Origin: Lachnospiraceae bacterium | GTDB lineage: Bacteria > Bacillota > Clostridia > Lachnospirales > Lachnospiraceae | Direction of reading: 5' to 3' | Assembly (NCBI GenBank): GCA_016281605.1 | Contig: JAEEJA010000002.1 | Coordinates: forward strand, 1 to 54,295 | DNA: 54,295 nucleotides | Part shown: positions 28,891 to 38,807 of the stretch, one piece after another | Layout: each line of letters opens with the position of its first letter | Numbering within the stretch: position 1 is the stretch's first letter | The notes under the pieces: model-generated | Seen by the model: the letters and a program-made list of their open reading frames with translations, nothing else | What the model was told of the DNA's origin: nothing | Database searches by the model: none | Position numbers and translations under genes: made by a program

Positions 28891-30279
28891 ATGAGCTTAG
28901 CTATATTTACTACCTATGATGGTGCAATACTTGGTCCTATTGCACGTGTATTAGGTTATATATTGCAAGGTATATACTATATTTTATCACTTATTGGAAT
29001 TGAAAATACAGGTGTTTGTATTATATTATTTACATTTTTTATAAATGCTTTGATGATACCTTTACAGGTAAAACAACAAAAATTTACCAAGATGTCATCA
29101 GTTATCAGTCCTGAAATTAATAAGATTCAGGAAAAGTATAAGAACAAGAAGGATGCTGAATCTCAGAAGCTTATGAATTATGAGATTCAAGCTGTTTATA
29201 CTAAGTATGGAGTTAGTCCGGCAAGTGGATGTCTTCCTATATTAATTACATTCCCTATAATATTTGCACTTTATCGTGTTATATACAATATTCCTGCTTA
29301 TGTTCCTCAGATTTATGATATATATAAGGAACTTGCTTCAGAAATTATGAAGGCAGGAGCAAGTGTTGAAGATTTAAAGAAGTACATCTCAACAAATACT
29401 TATGTTGTTACTAATGCTATAAAAAAGGCTGCAAGTAGTCCTAAGGAAATCAATTATTATATTGATATGCTTTCACAGTTTACACCTAGTGACTTCAGTA
29501 AACTCGCTAAGGATTATGCAGATTGTAGTGATACCATCAATCAGGTTTCTAAGGATGCAAGTAGAATCAATACGTTTTTAGGACTAAATATTGCGGATAT
29601 ACCAAAGATTAAATCCTTAAGTGTATTGATTCCTGTAGTGTCTGTTATTACTCAGTTTATAAGTACTAAACTTAGTATGGCTACCAATCAGAATAGCAAC
29701 AACAATTCACAAGCGGGAGCAACACAGTCATACATGAAAGCTATGACAAATGTTATGCCTTTTGTATCAGGTGTAATGTGCTTTATGTTCCCTATAGGTG
29801 TTGGTATATACTGGATTGCAGGTAACTTATTCCGTATAGTACAGTCACTTATAATTAATAAATATTTTGATAAATATGATTTAGATGCTGAAATACATAA
29901 TAAGGTTAAAAAATCCAAGGGTCGCCTTAAACTCATGGGACTTGAAGACAAAGAAATTGAAAAATTGACCAGGGAACATGCTACTACTAAAGATGTTTTG
30001 AATAATCAAAATAATAATAACAATAATAGTAGTAAAAATACCAGTCTTGGCGAGGTTAAGGGTTCAGGATCTATCAGTAAATATACAGGTATAGGAAAAG
30101 AAAATAAAGGAAAAGGTAAGCAAAAAAGTGTTACCGAGATAGCTACAGCATCTCTTAAGGGAAATGATGTAGATAAAACAAAGGACAAGGATTCATCTGA
30201 TTCCGAAACCAAAACAGAGGTTAAAACAGGTTCTATTGCGTCTTATGCTAATTTACTTAGCAGGGACAGTAAGAAATAA
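28891..30279 (+). CDS. yidC: membrane protein insertase YidC/Oxa1
   Basis: 462 aa. Hydrophobic segments near residues 10-60, ~105-130, ~250-265 and ~290-320, with VKQQKFTKMSSVISPEINKIQEKYK after the first core helix and FPIGVGIYWIAGNLFRIVQS near the last, as in Gram-positive YidC. There is no large N-terminal domain and no lipobox. A charged, Asn-rich cytoplasmic tail (from ~335, with a run of about nine Asn) is longer than usual and could contact ribosomes. AGAGG precedes the ATG. Confidence 0.95.
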   Translation: MSLAIFTTYDGAILGPIARVLGYILQGIYYILSLIGIENTGVCIILFTFFINALMIPLQVKQQKFTKMSSVISPEINKIQEKYKNKKDAESQKLMNYEIQAVYTKYGVSPASGCLPILITFPIIFALYRVIYNIPAYVPQIYDIYKELASEIMKAGASVEDLKKYISTNTYVVTNAIKKAASSPKEINYYIDMLSQFTPSDFSKLAKDYADCSDTINQVSKDASRINTFLGLNIADIPKIKSLSVLIPVVSVITQFISTKLSMATNQNSNNNSQAGATQSYMKAMTNVMPFVSGVMCFMFPIGVGIYWIAGNLFRIVQSLIINKYFDKYDLDAEIHNKVKKSKGRLKLMGLEDKEIEKLTREHATTKDVLNNQNNNNNNSSKNTSLGEVKGSGSISKYTGIGKENKGKGKQKSVTEIATASLKGNDVDKTKDKDSSDSETKTEVKTGSIASYANLLSRDSKK

Positions 30280-30324
30280 ATATTATTAAAAATGCCAAAA
30301 AATGGTAGAAAAGGAGGAATTTCA

Positions 30325-31266
30325 ATGTCAGATTGGAAAGAGTTTAGTGCAAAGACCGTTGAAGAAGCACTTACAAATGCCAGTGTAGAGTTTGGAACAC
30401 CAAGTGAAAAGATTGAATTCGAAGTATTGGATAAAGGTTCTTCTGGATTAATTGGTTTATTTAGTAAACAGGCTAAAATCAAAGCTCGTGTTAAAGATGA
30501 ACAGACAGTAAGTGATGAAATTATTGAAAAGAGTGTTAGTGTAGCTACTGATGCTAAGGTGGATGAAGTAAAGTCAAGTGTTAATGAGGTAGTTGATACT
30601 CCTAAGACTGAAAAAGCTGAGGAAGTAAAGGAAGTAGCTGATACTCCTAAGATTACTGTTTCACCTGATGAGGCTATGGCTAAAGCAAAGAAGTTTTTAA
30701 ATGATGTATTTGCTTCTATGCAGATTAGTGTAAATATTGATATCAATTTTGATGAAGCAGAAAACATGATAAATATCGATCTTTCAGGAGATGAGATGGG
30801 AATTCTCATTGGCAAGAGAGGTGGAACACTTGATTCTTTACAGTATCTTACAGGTCTTGTAATTAACAAAAATTCAGATGCTTATATTAAGGTTAAAGTA
30901 GATACTGAGAATTACAGAGAAAGAAGAAAAGCTACTCTTGAAGGATTAGCAAAGAATCTTGCTTCTAAGGTTAAGAGAACACATAGACCGGTTTTCTTAG
31001 AGCCGATGAATCCTTATGAAAGAAGAATAATACACTACACACTTCAGAGTGATGAGTATGTTGAAACTCATAGTGAAGGAGAGGAACCATACAGAAAAGT
31101 TGTTATCACTCCAAAGCCGGGTATGAAGTATGATGGAGGTCGCAGAAATTATAGAAAATATAATGGACGCGGTGGACGCTCATACGGTGGAAGAAAAAAT
31201 TATCATAAGAATGATAATTATAAAAAAGATTATAATAAATCTGAAAACACAGATAAAGAAGATTAA
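30325..31266 (+). CDS. jag: RNA-binding protein Jag (KhpB)
   Basis: 313 aa. Jag_N domain at 1-50 (SAKTVEEALTNASVEFG), an acidic Val/Lys-rich linker with a repeated VADTPK-like unit (~70-110), KH domain with GILIGKRGGTLDSLQYL (~160-176), R3H domain with ERRIIHYTLQSDEYVETHSEG (~230-250), and a Gly/Arg/Tyr/Asn/Lys-rich tail typical of RNA-contacting tails. I chose ATG 30325, seven bases after AGGAGG. Follows yidC by 45 bp and ends in a terminator. Confidence 0.93.
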   Translation: MSDWKEFSAKTVEEALTNASVEFGTPSEKIEFEVLDKGSSGLIGLFSKQAKIKARVKDEQTVSDEIIEKSVSVATDAKVDEVKSSVNEVVDTPKTEKAEEVKEVADTPKITVSPDEAMAKAKKFLNDVFASMQISVNIDINFDEAENMINIDLSGDEMGILIGKRGGTLDSLQYLTGLVINKNSDAYIKVKVDTENYRERRKATLEGLAKNLASKVKRTHRPVFLEPMNPYERRIIHYTLQSDEYVETHSEGEEPYRKVVITPKPGMKYDGGRRNYRKYNGRGGRSYGGRKNYHKNDNYKKDYNKSENTDKED

Positions 31267-31291
31267 TATTTATAAGTATAAGACTTATCCA

Positions 31292-31319
31292 GAGGGAGCT
31301 TTAAGTAAGCTCCCTTTTT
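31292..31319 (+). terminator. intrinsic terminator after jag
   Basis: Stem GAGGGAGCTT/AAGCTCCCTT with a 5-nt loop and five T residues, 26 bp after the jag stop. It separates rpmH-jag from mnmE onwards. Confidence 0.85.
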
Positions 31320-31363
31320 ATGAAGTATTTGGTTTTACTAGATAGTATAAAACGGAGGAAAAT

Positions 31364-32755
31364 GTGAATATGAAATTTGATACTATCGCAGCAGTTACAA
31401 CCGGAAGTGGTGGTGCTATTGGAAAGATTAGAATTAGCGGAGATAGGGCACTAGAAGTATCCGGTACAATTTTTCGGACACCTAAAAATAAAAAATGTGA
31501 CATAAACTTTTTTAATAATAAAGACTCTCATACAATACACTATGGATATATAGTTGATGGTGAAGAAATAATTGATGAAGTTCTCGTACTTCTTATGAAA
31601 GCACCAAAAACATATACTCGTGAAGATGTTATAGAAATAGATTCTCACGGAGGAGCTTTATGTCAGAGTAAAATTATGAAGCTTCTTATAAAACATGGGA
31701 TTCGTGTTGCTGAACCGGGTGAGTTTACAAAAAGAGCATTTTTAAATGGTCGAGTAAATCTTTCACAGGCAGAATCCGTTATGGATATCATTTCATCTAA
31801 AAGCGAATTTGCCCTAAAAGCTTCTGTTGATCAGCTTAATGGAAAATTAAGTGATGAAATAAGTTCTATAAGAAAAAAAGTATTAGATGATTTAAGTTTT
31901 ATAGAAGCTGGATTAGATGATCCTGAACATATAGACATAAATGGATTTAAAGATGAGTTAAAAGAAAATATTCAAAAATATATTTCTTCTATACAGTCAT
32001 TAATTGATAATTATGAAAATGGGAGAATATTATCACAGGGAATAAATACTGTAATTGTAGGAAAACCAAATGCCGGTAAATCTTCTTTATTAAATCTTAT
32101 GCTTGGTTTTGATCGAGCTATAGTAACTGAAATTCCCGGAACTACCAGAGATACTATAGTTGAAACACTTAGATTTAAGGATATTGTATTAAATCTCGTA
32201 GATACAGCCGGTATAAGAAAAACAGAAGATATAGTAGAAAGTATAGGTGTTGAAAAAGCTGTATCTTATATAAATAATGCAGATTTTATAATATACGTTT
32301 TAGATGGAAGCGAAGAATCTGTTGTATTTGACGAAAATATTGTTAATCAAATATTTGAAAAAACAGGAGTTATACTTTACAATAAATCTGATGAAAAAAA
32401 GGTATCTAATCTGATGCTTCCGGATAAGTTAAAAGATTGGAATACTATAGATTTTTCTACCGTAACAGGAGAAGGTCTTGATGAATTATATAATTATATA
32501 GAAAAAATGTTTATTTCAAATAAGATAACTTATAATGATCAGATTTTTATTACATCCGAAAGGCATTACGAGGCATTGAATGCTGCTAATAATTCTTTAA
32601 AAAATGTAATTCAAACTATCGAAGATGATATGCCAGAAGATTTATATTGTATAGATATGATGGATGCAATTAATGATTTGGGCCTTATAGGCGGAGAAAC
32701 TGCAACAGAAGATTTGATAGATAATATATTTAAGAATTTTTGTATGGGTAAGTAA
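31364..32755 (+). CDS. mnmE: tRNA modification GTPase MnmE
   Basis: 463 aa. N-terminal folate-binding domain (DTIAAVTTGSGGAIGKIRISG), helical domain with the inserted G domain: G1 GKPNAGKSSLLN (~residue 226), G3 DTAG and G4 NKSD. It ends in the conserved C-terminal FCMGK with its Cys. With MnmG it makes the 5-carboxymethylaminomethyl group on wobble uridine 34. GTG at 31364 is five bases after GGAGG; the ATG at 31370 two codons on is also possible (spacing 11). Confidence 0.96.
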   Translation: MNMKFDTIAAVTTGSGGAIGKIRISGDRALEVSGTIFRTPKNKKCDINFFNNKDSHTIHYGYIVDGEEIIDEVLVLLMKAPKTYTREDVIEIDSHGGALCQSKIMKLLIKHGIRVAEPGEFTKRAFLNGRVNLSQAESVMDIISSKSEFALKASVDQLNGKLSDEISSIRKKVLDDLSFIEAGLDDPEHIDINGFKDELKENIQKYISSIQSLIDNYENGRILSQGINTVIVGKPNAGKSSLLNLMLGFDRAIVTEIPGTTRDTIVETLRFKDIVLNLVDTAGIRKTEDIVESIGVEKAVSYINNADFIIYVLDGSEESVVFDENIVNQIFEKTGVILYNKSDEKKVSNLMLPDKLKDWNTIDFSTVTGEGLDELYNYIEKMFISNKITYNDQIFITSERHYEALNAANNSLKNVIQTIEDDMPEDLYCIDMMDAINDLGLIGGETATEDLIDNIFKNFCMGK

Positions 32756-32771
32756 AGGATAGGAGGTCCTT

Positions 32772-34670
32772 ATGATTCAGTATGATGGGTATGATATTAT
32801 TATAGTTGGAGCCGGTCACGCCGGATGTGAAGCTGCACTTGCATCTGCCCGACTTGGTATGAAAACTCTTGTTTTTACTGTCAGTGTAGACAGTATTGCC
32901 ATGATGCCTTGTAATCCCAATATTGGTGGTACTTCTAAAGGTCATCTTGTTAGAGAAATAGATGCGCTTGGTGGTGAAATGGGCAAAAATATTGACAGAA
33001 CATATATCCAATCCAAAATGCTCAATAAATCTAAAGGTCCTGCTGTTCATTCTCTAAGAGCTCAAGCTGATAAAATGGCATACAGTAAAAGTATGAGAAA
33101 AATTTTAGAGGAAAATGATAATATAACTATCAAGCAGGGAGAAGTAACAAAGATTTGTACACAAGAAGGAAAAGTTACGGGTGTACTTACTGTAACCAAT
33201 GCCTATTATACCTGTAAAGCTGTTGTTCTTTGTACGGGAGTTTACTTAAATGCAAGATGTATAACCGGAGATGTAAGTCAGTATACCGGACCAAATGGTT
33301 TACTTAGTGCGACACATCTGACTGAATCCTTACTTGAACTTGGACTTGATATAAGAAGATTTAAAACCGGAACACCCGCTCGTATTGATGGAAGAACTAT
33401 CGATTTTTCAAAGATGACTGAACAAAAAGGTGATGAACAAATCGTTCCATTTTCATTTTCAAATAAATCAGAAGATATTGAAAGAGAACAGATTTCTTGT
33501 TGGCTTACTTATACAAATGAGGAAACTCATAAAATAATAATGGAAAACATCGACAGGTCTCCACTTTATAGTGGAACTATAAAAGGAACGGGACCCAGAT
33601 ACTGTCCATCAATAGAGGATAAGGTTGTTCGTTTTGCTGATAAAAACAGACATCAAGTATTTATCGAACCAGAGGGAGAGTATACTCATGAAATGTATAT
33701 CGATGGCATGTCTAGTTCCATGCCCGAAGATGTGCAGATTCGGATGTATCGATCAGTTCCCGGATTGGAAAATGCACAGATAACCAGAAATGCTTATGCA
33801 ATCGAATATGATTGTATAAATCCTTTTGAATTAAAATCATCATTAGAAATTAAGAAGGTAAGTGGTCTTTTTACTGCAGGACAGATAAATGGTTCTTCAG
33901 GATATGAAGAAGCTGCTGCACAGGGATTGGTTGCAGGAATTAATGCAGTCAGAAAAATTAAAAATCTTTCACCTATGATACTTGGAAGGTCAGATGCTTA
34001 TATTGGAGTACTTATAGATGATCTGGTAACTAAAGGAACTAATGAACCCTATCGTATGATGACTTCTCGCTCTGAGTATAGATTGCTTCTTCGTCAGGAT
34101 AATGCAGATATTAGACTTAGAAAAATTGGATATGAGGTTGGACTTGTATCTCAAAAAGATTACAGTAAGTTATGCAAAAAAATTGAAAATATCGATAGTG
34201 AAGTAGAGAGATTAAAAAATACATATGTTGGAAACAGTAAAGATGTTAATGAGTATCTTGATTCTTGTAATTCAACCTTATTAGAATCCGGAATATCTTT
34301 ATATGAGCTCATAAAGAGACCAGAGCTATCATATGATATTATAAAACCAATAGATAATTATAGAAATCAGGAGAATTATATACCTCTTGATGCAGATGTA
34401 TGTGAACAGATTAATATCTCAATTAAGTATGAAGGTTATATAGAAAGACAAAAAAGACAAGTTCACCAGTTCGAAAAGATGGAATCAACACTTATACCGG
34501 AAAATCTTGATTATAATGATGTTTACAGTCTAAGAAAAGAAGCTGTCCAAAAGTTAAATGATATTAAGCCTTATAACATTGGTCAGGCTTCCAGAATTTC
34601 CGGTGTTTCTCCTGCAGATATATCAGTTCTTATGGTTTACTTAAAGAAAAACGGTAATGCTAATGAATAA
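32772..34670 (+). CDS. mnmG: tRNA uridine-5-carboxymethylaminomethyl modification enzyme MnmG
   Basis: 632 aa. FAD-binding Rossmann motif [20 protein letters not shown] at residues 8-27, the MPCNPNIGG motif, [10 protein letters not shown] and the C-terminal helical domain that binds MnmE. Partner of the preceding gene, 16 bp away. GGAGG lies five bases before the ATG. Full length for the family. Confidence 0.97.
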   Translation: MIQYDGYDIIIVGAGHAGCEAALASARLGMKTLVFTVSVDSIAMMPCNPNIGGTSKGHLVREIDALGGEMGKNIDRTYIQSKMLNKSKGPAVHSLRAQADKMAYSKSMRKILEENDNITIKQGEVTKICTQEGKVTGVLTVTNAYYTCKAVVLCTGVYLNARCITGDVSQYTGPNGLLSATHLTESLLELGLDIRRFKTGTPARIDGRTIDFSKMTEQKGDEQIVPFSFSNKSEDIEREQISCWLTYTNEETHKIIMENIDRSPLYSGTIKGTGPRYCPSIEDKVVRFADKNRHQVFIEPEGEYTHEMYIDGMSSSMPEDVQIRMYRSVPGLENAQITRNAYAIEYDCINPFELKSSLEIKKVSGLFTAGQINGSSGYEEAAAQGLVAGINAVRKIKNLSPMILGRSDAYIGVLIDDLVTKGTNEPYRMMTSRSEYRLLLRQDNADIRLRKIGYEVGLVSQKDYSKLCKKIENIDSEVERLKNTYVGNSKDVNEYLDSCNSTLLESGISLYELIKRPELSYDIIKPIDNYRNQENYIPLDADVCEQINISIKYEGYIERQKRQVHQFEKMESTLIPENLDYNDVYSLRKEAVQKLNDIKPYNIGQASRISGVSPADISVLMVYLKKNGNANE

Positions 34671-34683
34671 TGGAGGAAATTCA

Positions 34684-35388
34684 TTGAAAGAAGTTTTAAA
34701 AAAATACTGTAATCAATCAAAAATTGATATCAATGATATTCAATTAAATCAGTTTAGTGATTATTATGAATTATTAGTAGAGTGGAATAAGGTTATGAAC
34801 TTAACCGGAATTACTGAAATTGATGATGTAGCAATAAAACATTATATAGATTCTATTGCCTGTCTTAAGTTTTATCAATTTAGCAATTCTAGAATTGCTG
34901 ATGTTGGAACCGGAGCTGGCTTTCCGGGTATACCACTTGCTATTATGTGTCCGGATTGCTCTTTTACTTTAATAGATTCTTTAAATAAAAGAATTACATT
35001 TTTAGAAGAAGTATGTAAATCCTTGAATTTAAGTAATGTTAGTCTCATTCATGGAAGAGTGGAAGATGTCGCTCATGATTCTAAATATAGAGAACAATTT
35101 GATATAGTTGTTTCAAGAGCAGTTGCTCCACTTAACATATTACTAGAGTATACTATTCCATTTTTAAAAGTAAATGGGAAATTATTATCCTATAAGGCAA
35201 AGGCAAGTGAAGAAGAATTATCTATTTCAGAAAATGCTTTCAAAGTTTTAAATGTATCTTTAATTAATAAACATGATTATAAACTTCCGAATGATGATGA
35301 CAGGGTACTAATGGAAATTGAATTAGTTGATAAATTAGAAGATAAATATCCTAGAAATCCAGGGAAAATAAAGAAAAAACCATTATAA
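34684..35388 (+). CDS. rsmG: 16S rRNA (guanine-527-N7) methyltransferase RsmG
   Basis: 234 aa. SAM-binding motif IADVGTGAGFPGIPLAIM (~residues 70-87), NLTGITEID before it and the C-terminal basic tail PRNPGKIKKKPL. Methylates G527 of 16S rRNA. I favour TTG at 34684, seven bases after GGAGG (34672-34676); upstream ATGs at 34657 and 34663 precede that site and would overlap mnmG. The resulting length fits the family. Confidence 0.93.
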   Translation: MKEVLKKYCNQSKIDINDIQLNQFSDYYELLVEWNKVMNLTGITEIDDVAIKHYIDSIACLKFYQFSNSRIADVGTGAGFPGIPLAIMCPDCSFTLIDSLNKRITFLEEVCKSLNLSNVSLIHGRVEDVAHDSKYREQFDIVVSRAVAPLNILLEYTIPFLKVNGKLLSYKAKASEEELSISENAFKVLNVSLINKHDYKLPNDDDRVLMEIELVDKLEDKYPRNPGKIKKKPL

Positions 35389-35469
35389 GAAATTAATACA
35401 TATGTCCGTTACTTAAATATAATTATATATGTGGAAACTTTAAGTTAATTATATCTATAAATATATTAA

Positions 35470-35485
35470 TGTTTCACGTGAAACA
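35470..35485. other. parS site 1
   Basis: Perfect palindrome TGTTTCACGTGAAACA, the bacterial parS consensus bound by ParB. Located 82 bp after rsmG. Confidence 0.95.
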
Positions 35486-35564
35486 TATGCAGATGCCTAT
35501 AAAATCAGCAATTATGGAAATATATATTGTATTAACTTTATAATAATATATATTTAGGCGTAAA

Positions 35565-35580
35565 TGTTTCACGTGAAACA
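35565..35580. other. parS site 2
   Basis: Second perfect TGTTTCACGTGAAACA, 79 bp after the first. Confidence 0.95.
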
Positions 35581-35689
35581 TTTTTTATTATAAAGTGTGT
35601 TATATTTATAACATAGTGTAAAATAATTGTCGGATTTTTTTTATTTAATGTTAGTTTATTATTATAATACGAAATTGTAATGAATATGG

Positions 35690-36050
35690 CCTGAGAACAC
35701 CTCGTGAACCTGAGATTTATCGTGTTTCAAAATTTCTCCTAAAAACAGATGCAAAAAATAACATTCGCCCTTTGATTTTCTAAATTATACTATATTTGCG
35801 TGGCTCAGGGTTGTTTTTTGTATCAACGGAAAAACCATGAAACAATAGTGACAATTCATGCTTAGCATGAATTGCGGAAAGATGGTCACAATGATTCAAT
35901 AACGTAAATACCATCTTTTGCGAGAGCGTGTCGATAAAAGCGTTGATATCTCTTGCAGAGTGTATTATAAAAAACCATAAAAGGATAAAAAAGTACGACA
36001 ACAACTTGACACGAACATATTTATAATTCCATGTAGATATATACAAAAAA
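35690..36050. other. unexplained intergenic segment between parS 2 and parS 3
   Basis: About 360 bp without a credible gene, with base composition visibly less AT-rich than the flanking parS spacers. It holds a perfect stem AATTCATGC/GCATGAATT (35851-35872 region) and a minus-strand reading frame of 88 codons with no recognisable domain or good ribosome site. It may be an insertion that spread the parS sites apart. Confidence 0.35.
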
Positions 36051-36056
36051 CTGTGA

Positions 36057-36077
36057 TATAATGTTTCACGTGAAACA
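36057..36077 (+). promoter_or_regulatory. parS: parS site 3 overlapping an extended -10 of parAB
   Basis: The third perfect parS (36062-36077) begins at the last base of a TGA-TATAAT extended -10 (36057-36062), about 85 bp before parA. ParB bound here would cover the start of transcription, suggesting autorepression (inference). Confidence 0.6.
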
Positions 36078-36160
36078 TTTTAGGAAGGAAATAGTTACTT
36101 GATATCGATATATAGTGCATTTGCAGTATATAAGAGCAAGTAATATATGAAGTATTAAAG

Positions 36161-36958
36161 ATGGGAAGAATAATAGCAATTTCAAATCAAAAAGGTGGAG
36201 TCGGTAAAACAACGACCGCTATCAATCTTGCGGCTTGCCTTGCAGAAAAGAAAAAAACCGTTTTGGCAGTAGATATCGATCCACAGGGAAATACAACCAG
36301 TGGATTAGGTATAAACAGAAATGAAATAAAGTATTCATCATATCATATGTTTATGGGAGAGTGCGATGTACTTAAAACATTAACAAAGTCTGTTATGAAT
36401 AATCTGACAGTTATTCCTTCTGACAGAAATTTATCCGGTATAGAGATAGAATTGATGACTGAACAGAATAATCAATTTATATTAAAGAAATCACTTGATA
36501 GAATTAGAGATTCCTTTGATTATATAATTATAGATTGTCCTCCTTCATTAAATATTCTGACAGTAAATGCTCTCTCTGCTGCAGATACAGTTATAGTTCC
36601 TGTTCAGTGCGAGTACTACGCGCTTGAAGGATTGTCAGAACTCATGCATACAATAAAGATAGTAAGACAAAGACTAAATGAAAAGCTTGAAGTTGAGGGA
36701 ATTGTTTTTACCATGTATGATTCAAGAACACTTTTATCCAATGAAGTAGTGGAAAATGTCAAAGAAATCGTAAATGTGGATACATTTGAATCAATGATTC
36801 CAAGAAATGTAAGATTGGCTGAAGCTCCATCTAATGGACTTCCAATTAATCTCTATGATGAAAAATGTACCGGAACATGGGCTTACAGAAATCTGGCATC
36901 GGAAGTAATCAGATATACAAGAAGGCAAAAAAATGCAAAAAAGAAAAGTGAGGAATAA
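36161..36958 (+). CDS. parA: chromosome partitioning ATPase ParA/Soj
   Basis: 265 aa. Starts MGRIIAISNQKGGVGKTTTA with the deviant Walker A (KGGVGKTT) of ParA/MinD ATPases; Walker A' VLAVDIDPQGNTTSG and Walker B YIIIDCPPSL. Length as B. subtilis Soj, with no N-terminal DNA-binding extension. Moves ParB-parS complexes and modulates DnaA in relatives. The ribosome site is weak. Three parS sites lie just upstream. Confidence 0.96.
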   Translation: MGRIIAISNQKGGVGKTTTAINLAACLAEKKKTVLAVDIDPQGNTTSGLGINRNEIKYSSYHMFMGECDVLKTLTKSVMNNLTVIPSDRNLSGIEIELMTEQNNQFILKKSLDRIRDSFDYIIIDCPPSLNILTVNALSAADTVIVPVQCEYYALEGLSELMHTIKIVRQRLNEKLEVEGIVFTMYDSRTLLSNEVVENVKEIVNVDTFESMIPRNVRLAEAPSNGLPINLYDEKCTGTWAYRNLASEVIRYTRRQKNAKKKSEE

Positions 36959-36960
36959 TC

Positions 36961-37845
36961 ATGGCAAAGAAAAGAGGATTAGGCAAAAAAGGATATGATG
37001 CTCTTCTTACTGCAGATATAGAGAAAGAAGAAAACATTCAAGAATTAAAAGAGTTCGCAATAATTGATATAAATAAAATAGGACCAAATGATAAGCAACC
37101 AAGAAAAGTGATGAAAGAAGAAAATCTTCAGGAGTTGGCAGAATCTATAAAACAAAAGGGTGTTATAGAACCAATTATAGTTGTTAAAACAGAAGGTGAT
37201 TTTTTTGAGATTGTTGCCGGCGAGAGAAGATGGAGAGCAGCAAAGCTTGCCGGACTTAAGGAAGTTCCAATAAGAATTCGTGATTTTACACCACAGGAAG
37301 TAATGGAAATTGCTCTTATAGAAAATATACAGAGAGAAGATCTTAATCCTGTAGAAGAAGCGGAAGCTTATCAAAGTCTGATTAAAGAATATAATCTGAC
37401 ACAGGATGAAGTAGCTGAAAAAGTTTCAAAGAGCAGAACAAGTATAACTAATTCACTTCGTTTATTAAAACTTGATAAAAGAGTGAGAGGTATGCTTTCC
37501 GATGAGCAGTTAACAACAGGACATGCAAGAGCTTTGTTGGGATTAAAAAATAAGACGGAACAGTATAGCGTTGCAACAAAGATTGTAAATAAAGGTTTAT
37601 CAGTAAGAGAAACTGAAAAACTTGTAAAAAATCTTACTTCTCCTAAAAAGGAAAAAACAAATGTAGAAGACAAACAGGATGAAGTAACTAAATTAATATA
37701 TAAGGATTACGAAGAGAAATTAAAGCAGGCTGTAGGAACAAAAGTATCAATTAAGAATCAGCAGGATGGAAAAGGAAAGATTGAAATTGATTATTACAGT
37801 CAGGACGAATTTGAAAGAATAATGGAAGTTATTCTAAACAAATGA
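36961..37845 (+). CDS. parB: chromosome partitioning protein ParB/Spo0J
   Basis: 294 aa. N-terminal Arg-rich CTPase motif in VAGERRWRAAKLAGL (residues ~83-97), preceded by IGPNDKQPRK; helix-turn-helix QDEVAEKVSKSRTSITNSLRLL (~142-163); C-terminal dimerisation domain. Binds the parS sites upstream of parA. Two bases separate it from parA, with GAGG inside the parA end. Confidence 0.96.
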   Translation: MAKKRGLGKKGYDALLTADIEKEENIQELKEFAIIDINKIGPNDKQPRKVMKEENLQELAESIKQKGVIEPIIVVKTEGDFFEIVAGERRWRAAKLAGLKEVPIRIRDFTPQEVMEIALIENIQREDLNPVEEAEAYQSLIKEYNLTQDEVAEKVSKSRTSITNSLRLLKLDKRVRGMLSDEQLTTGHARALLGLKNKTEQYSVATKIVNKGLSVRETEKLVKNLTSPKKEKTNVEDKQDEVTKLIYKDYEEKLKQAVGTKVSIKNQQDGKGKIEIDYYSQDEFERIMEVILNK

Positions 37846-37945
37846 ATTGAAGAATAACGTAATTTACTTTATATCAAACAAATCAATATTATAAATAATA
37901 GTAATTAGATTAAATATCTGATAATAATCAAGAATGGAGATAAAG

Positions 37946-38449
37946 ATGAGTATACTTGAGACCTATAATATAAACTCTGAATATGTTATACTTGGACTAT
38001 GCGGAGTAACACTTATATTACTGATACTTCTTATAATAAATATGGCAAGTGTAAGTAAAATTAAAAAAAGATACAACCGATTTATGGAAGGAAAAAATGG
38101 AAGAAATCTTGAAGAAGCAATCATGGAAAAGTTTGCAGCTATAGATGATTTGGAAGCAGAGACAGATTCTATAAATTCTAAGATTGTTGGAATTGACAGA
38201 AGGCTGAAGAAGGCATATCAGAAGTATTCTATCGTAAAGTACGATGCATTTTCAGAAATTGGTGGAAAACTAAGCTTTGTTATAGTACTGTTGACCGATG
38301 AAAATGATGGAATTATCATTAATTCCATGCATTCTTCAAAAGAGGGTTGCTATACTTACGCAAAAGAGGTTGAAAATGGTGAAGTAAATACCATGATTTC
38401 AAGTGAAGAAGAAGAAGCTTTGAAAAAGGCAATCAATTTTAATAATTGA
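37946..38449 (+). CDS. DUF4446 family membrane protein
   Basis: 167 aa. One N-terminal transmembrane helix (~12-32, VILGLCGVTLILLILLIINM), then a coiled-coil-like stretch (~50-85) and a conserved C-terminal part YSIVKYDAFSEIGGKLSFVIVLLTDENDGIIINSMHSS typical of DUF4446 proteins, which commonly follow parB in Firmicutes. Function unknown. ATG 37946 is six bases after GGAG; the ATG at 37934 overlaps that site. Confidence 0.85.
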   Translation: MSILETYNINSEYVILGLCGVTLILLILLIINMASVSKIKKRYNRFMEGKNGRNLEEAIMEKFAAIDDLEAETDSINSKIVGIDRRLKKAYQKYSIVKYDAFSEIGGKLSFVIVLLTDENDGIIINSMHSSKEGCYTYAKEVENGEVNTMISSEEEEALKKAINFNN

Positions 38450-38477
38450 TTTAATTAAGTAGAAAAATCACATATTC

Positions 38478-38503
38478 GTCAAGACTCGCAAGCGAGTCTT
38501 GAC
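38478..38503. repeat. dispersed palindrome, copy 38478
   Basis: Perfect inverted repeat with arms GTCAAGACTCGC and GCGAGTCTTGAC and a 2-nt centre, 29 bp after the DUF4446 gene. No T-run follows. Confidence 0.8.
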
Positions 38504-38551
38504 ATATTATTATCTTAATTATAGTGTGTTGAAATGTAATAATCCGTGATA

Positions 38552-38725
38552 TAAAATAATAGATAACAGTAATAAATAACAGATAATAATAAATAATAAT
38601 AAGAAATAACAGATAATAATAAATAATAATAAATAATAATAAGAAATAATAAATAACAGATAACAATAAATAATAATAATAAGAAATAATAAATAACAGA
38701 TAACAATAATAAACAATAATAAGAA
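38552..38725. repeat. imperfect AT-rich tandem repeats
   Basis: Several degenerate units of about 29-30 bp built from AATAACAGATAA and AATAATAATAAG, with almost no G or C. It fills the gap between convergent genes and encodes nothing credible. Confidence 0.8.
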
Positions 38726-38760
38726 AAAACCGGGTATGATAATAATCAAACCCGGTTTTT
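38725..38760. terminator. bidirectional intrinsic terminator
   Basis: Arms AAAAACCGGGT and ACCCGGTTTTT form a perfect 11-bp stem with A-run before and T-run after, between the convergent DUF4446 and DUF2304 genes, so it can serve both strands. Confidence 0.85.
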
Positions 38761-38807
38761 AAATTCAGTCAGGATTTAAGCTTCGACTGAGGTTTATTCA
38801 TTTTAAT

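Noticed and set aside
35780-36046. 88-codon minus-strand frame between parS sites
   Set aside because: No domain, no good ribosome site and no neighbour logic; kept only as part of an unexplained segment.
35470-36077. parS palindromes as a CRISPR or other repeat array
   Set aside because: Exact parS sequence beside parAB, unequal spacing of 79 and 481 bp.
38451-38749. Ile/Tyr/Leu-rich open frames on the minus strand
   Set aside because: They are translations of the AT-only tandem repeat and terminator.
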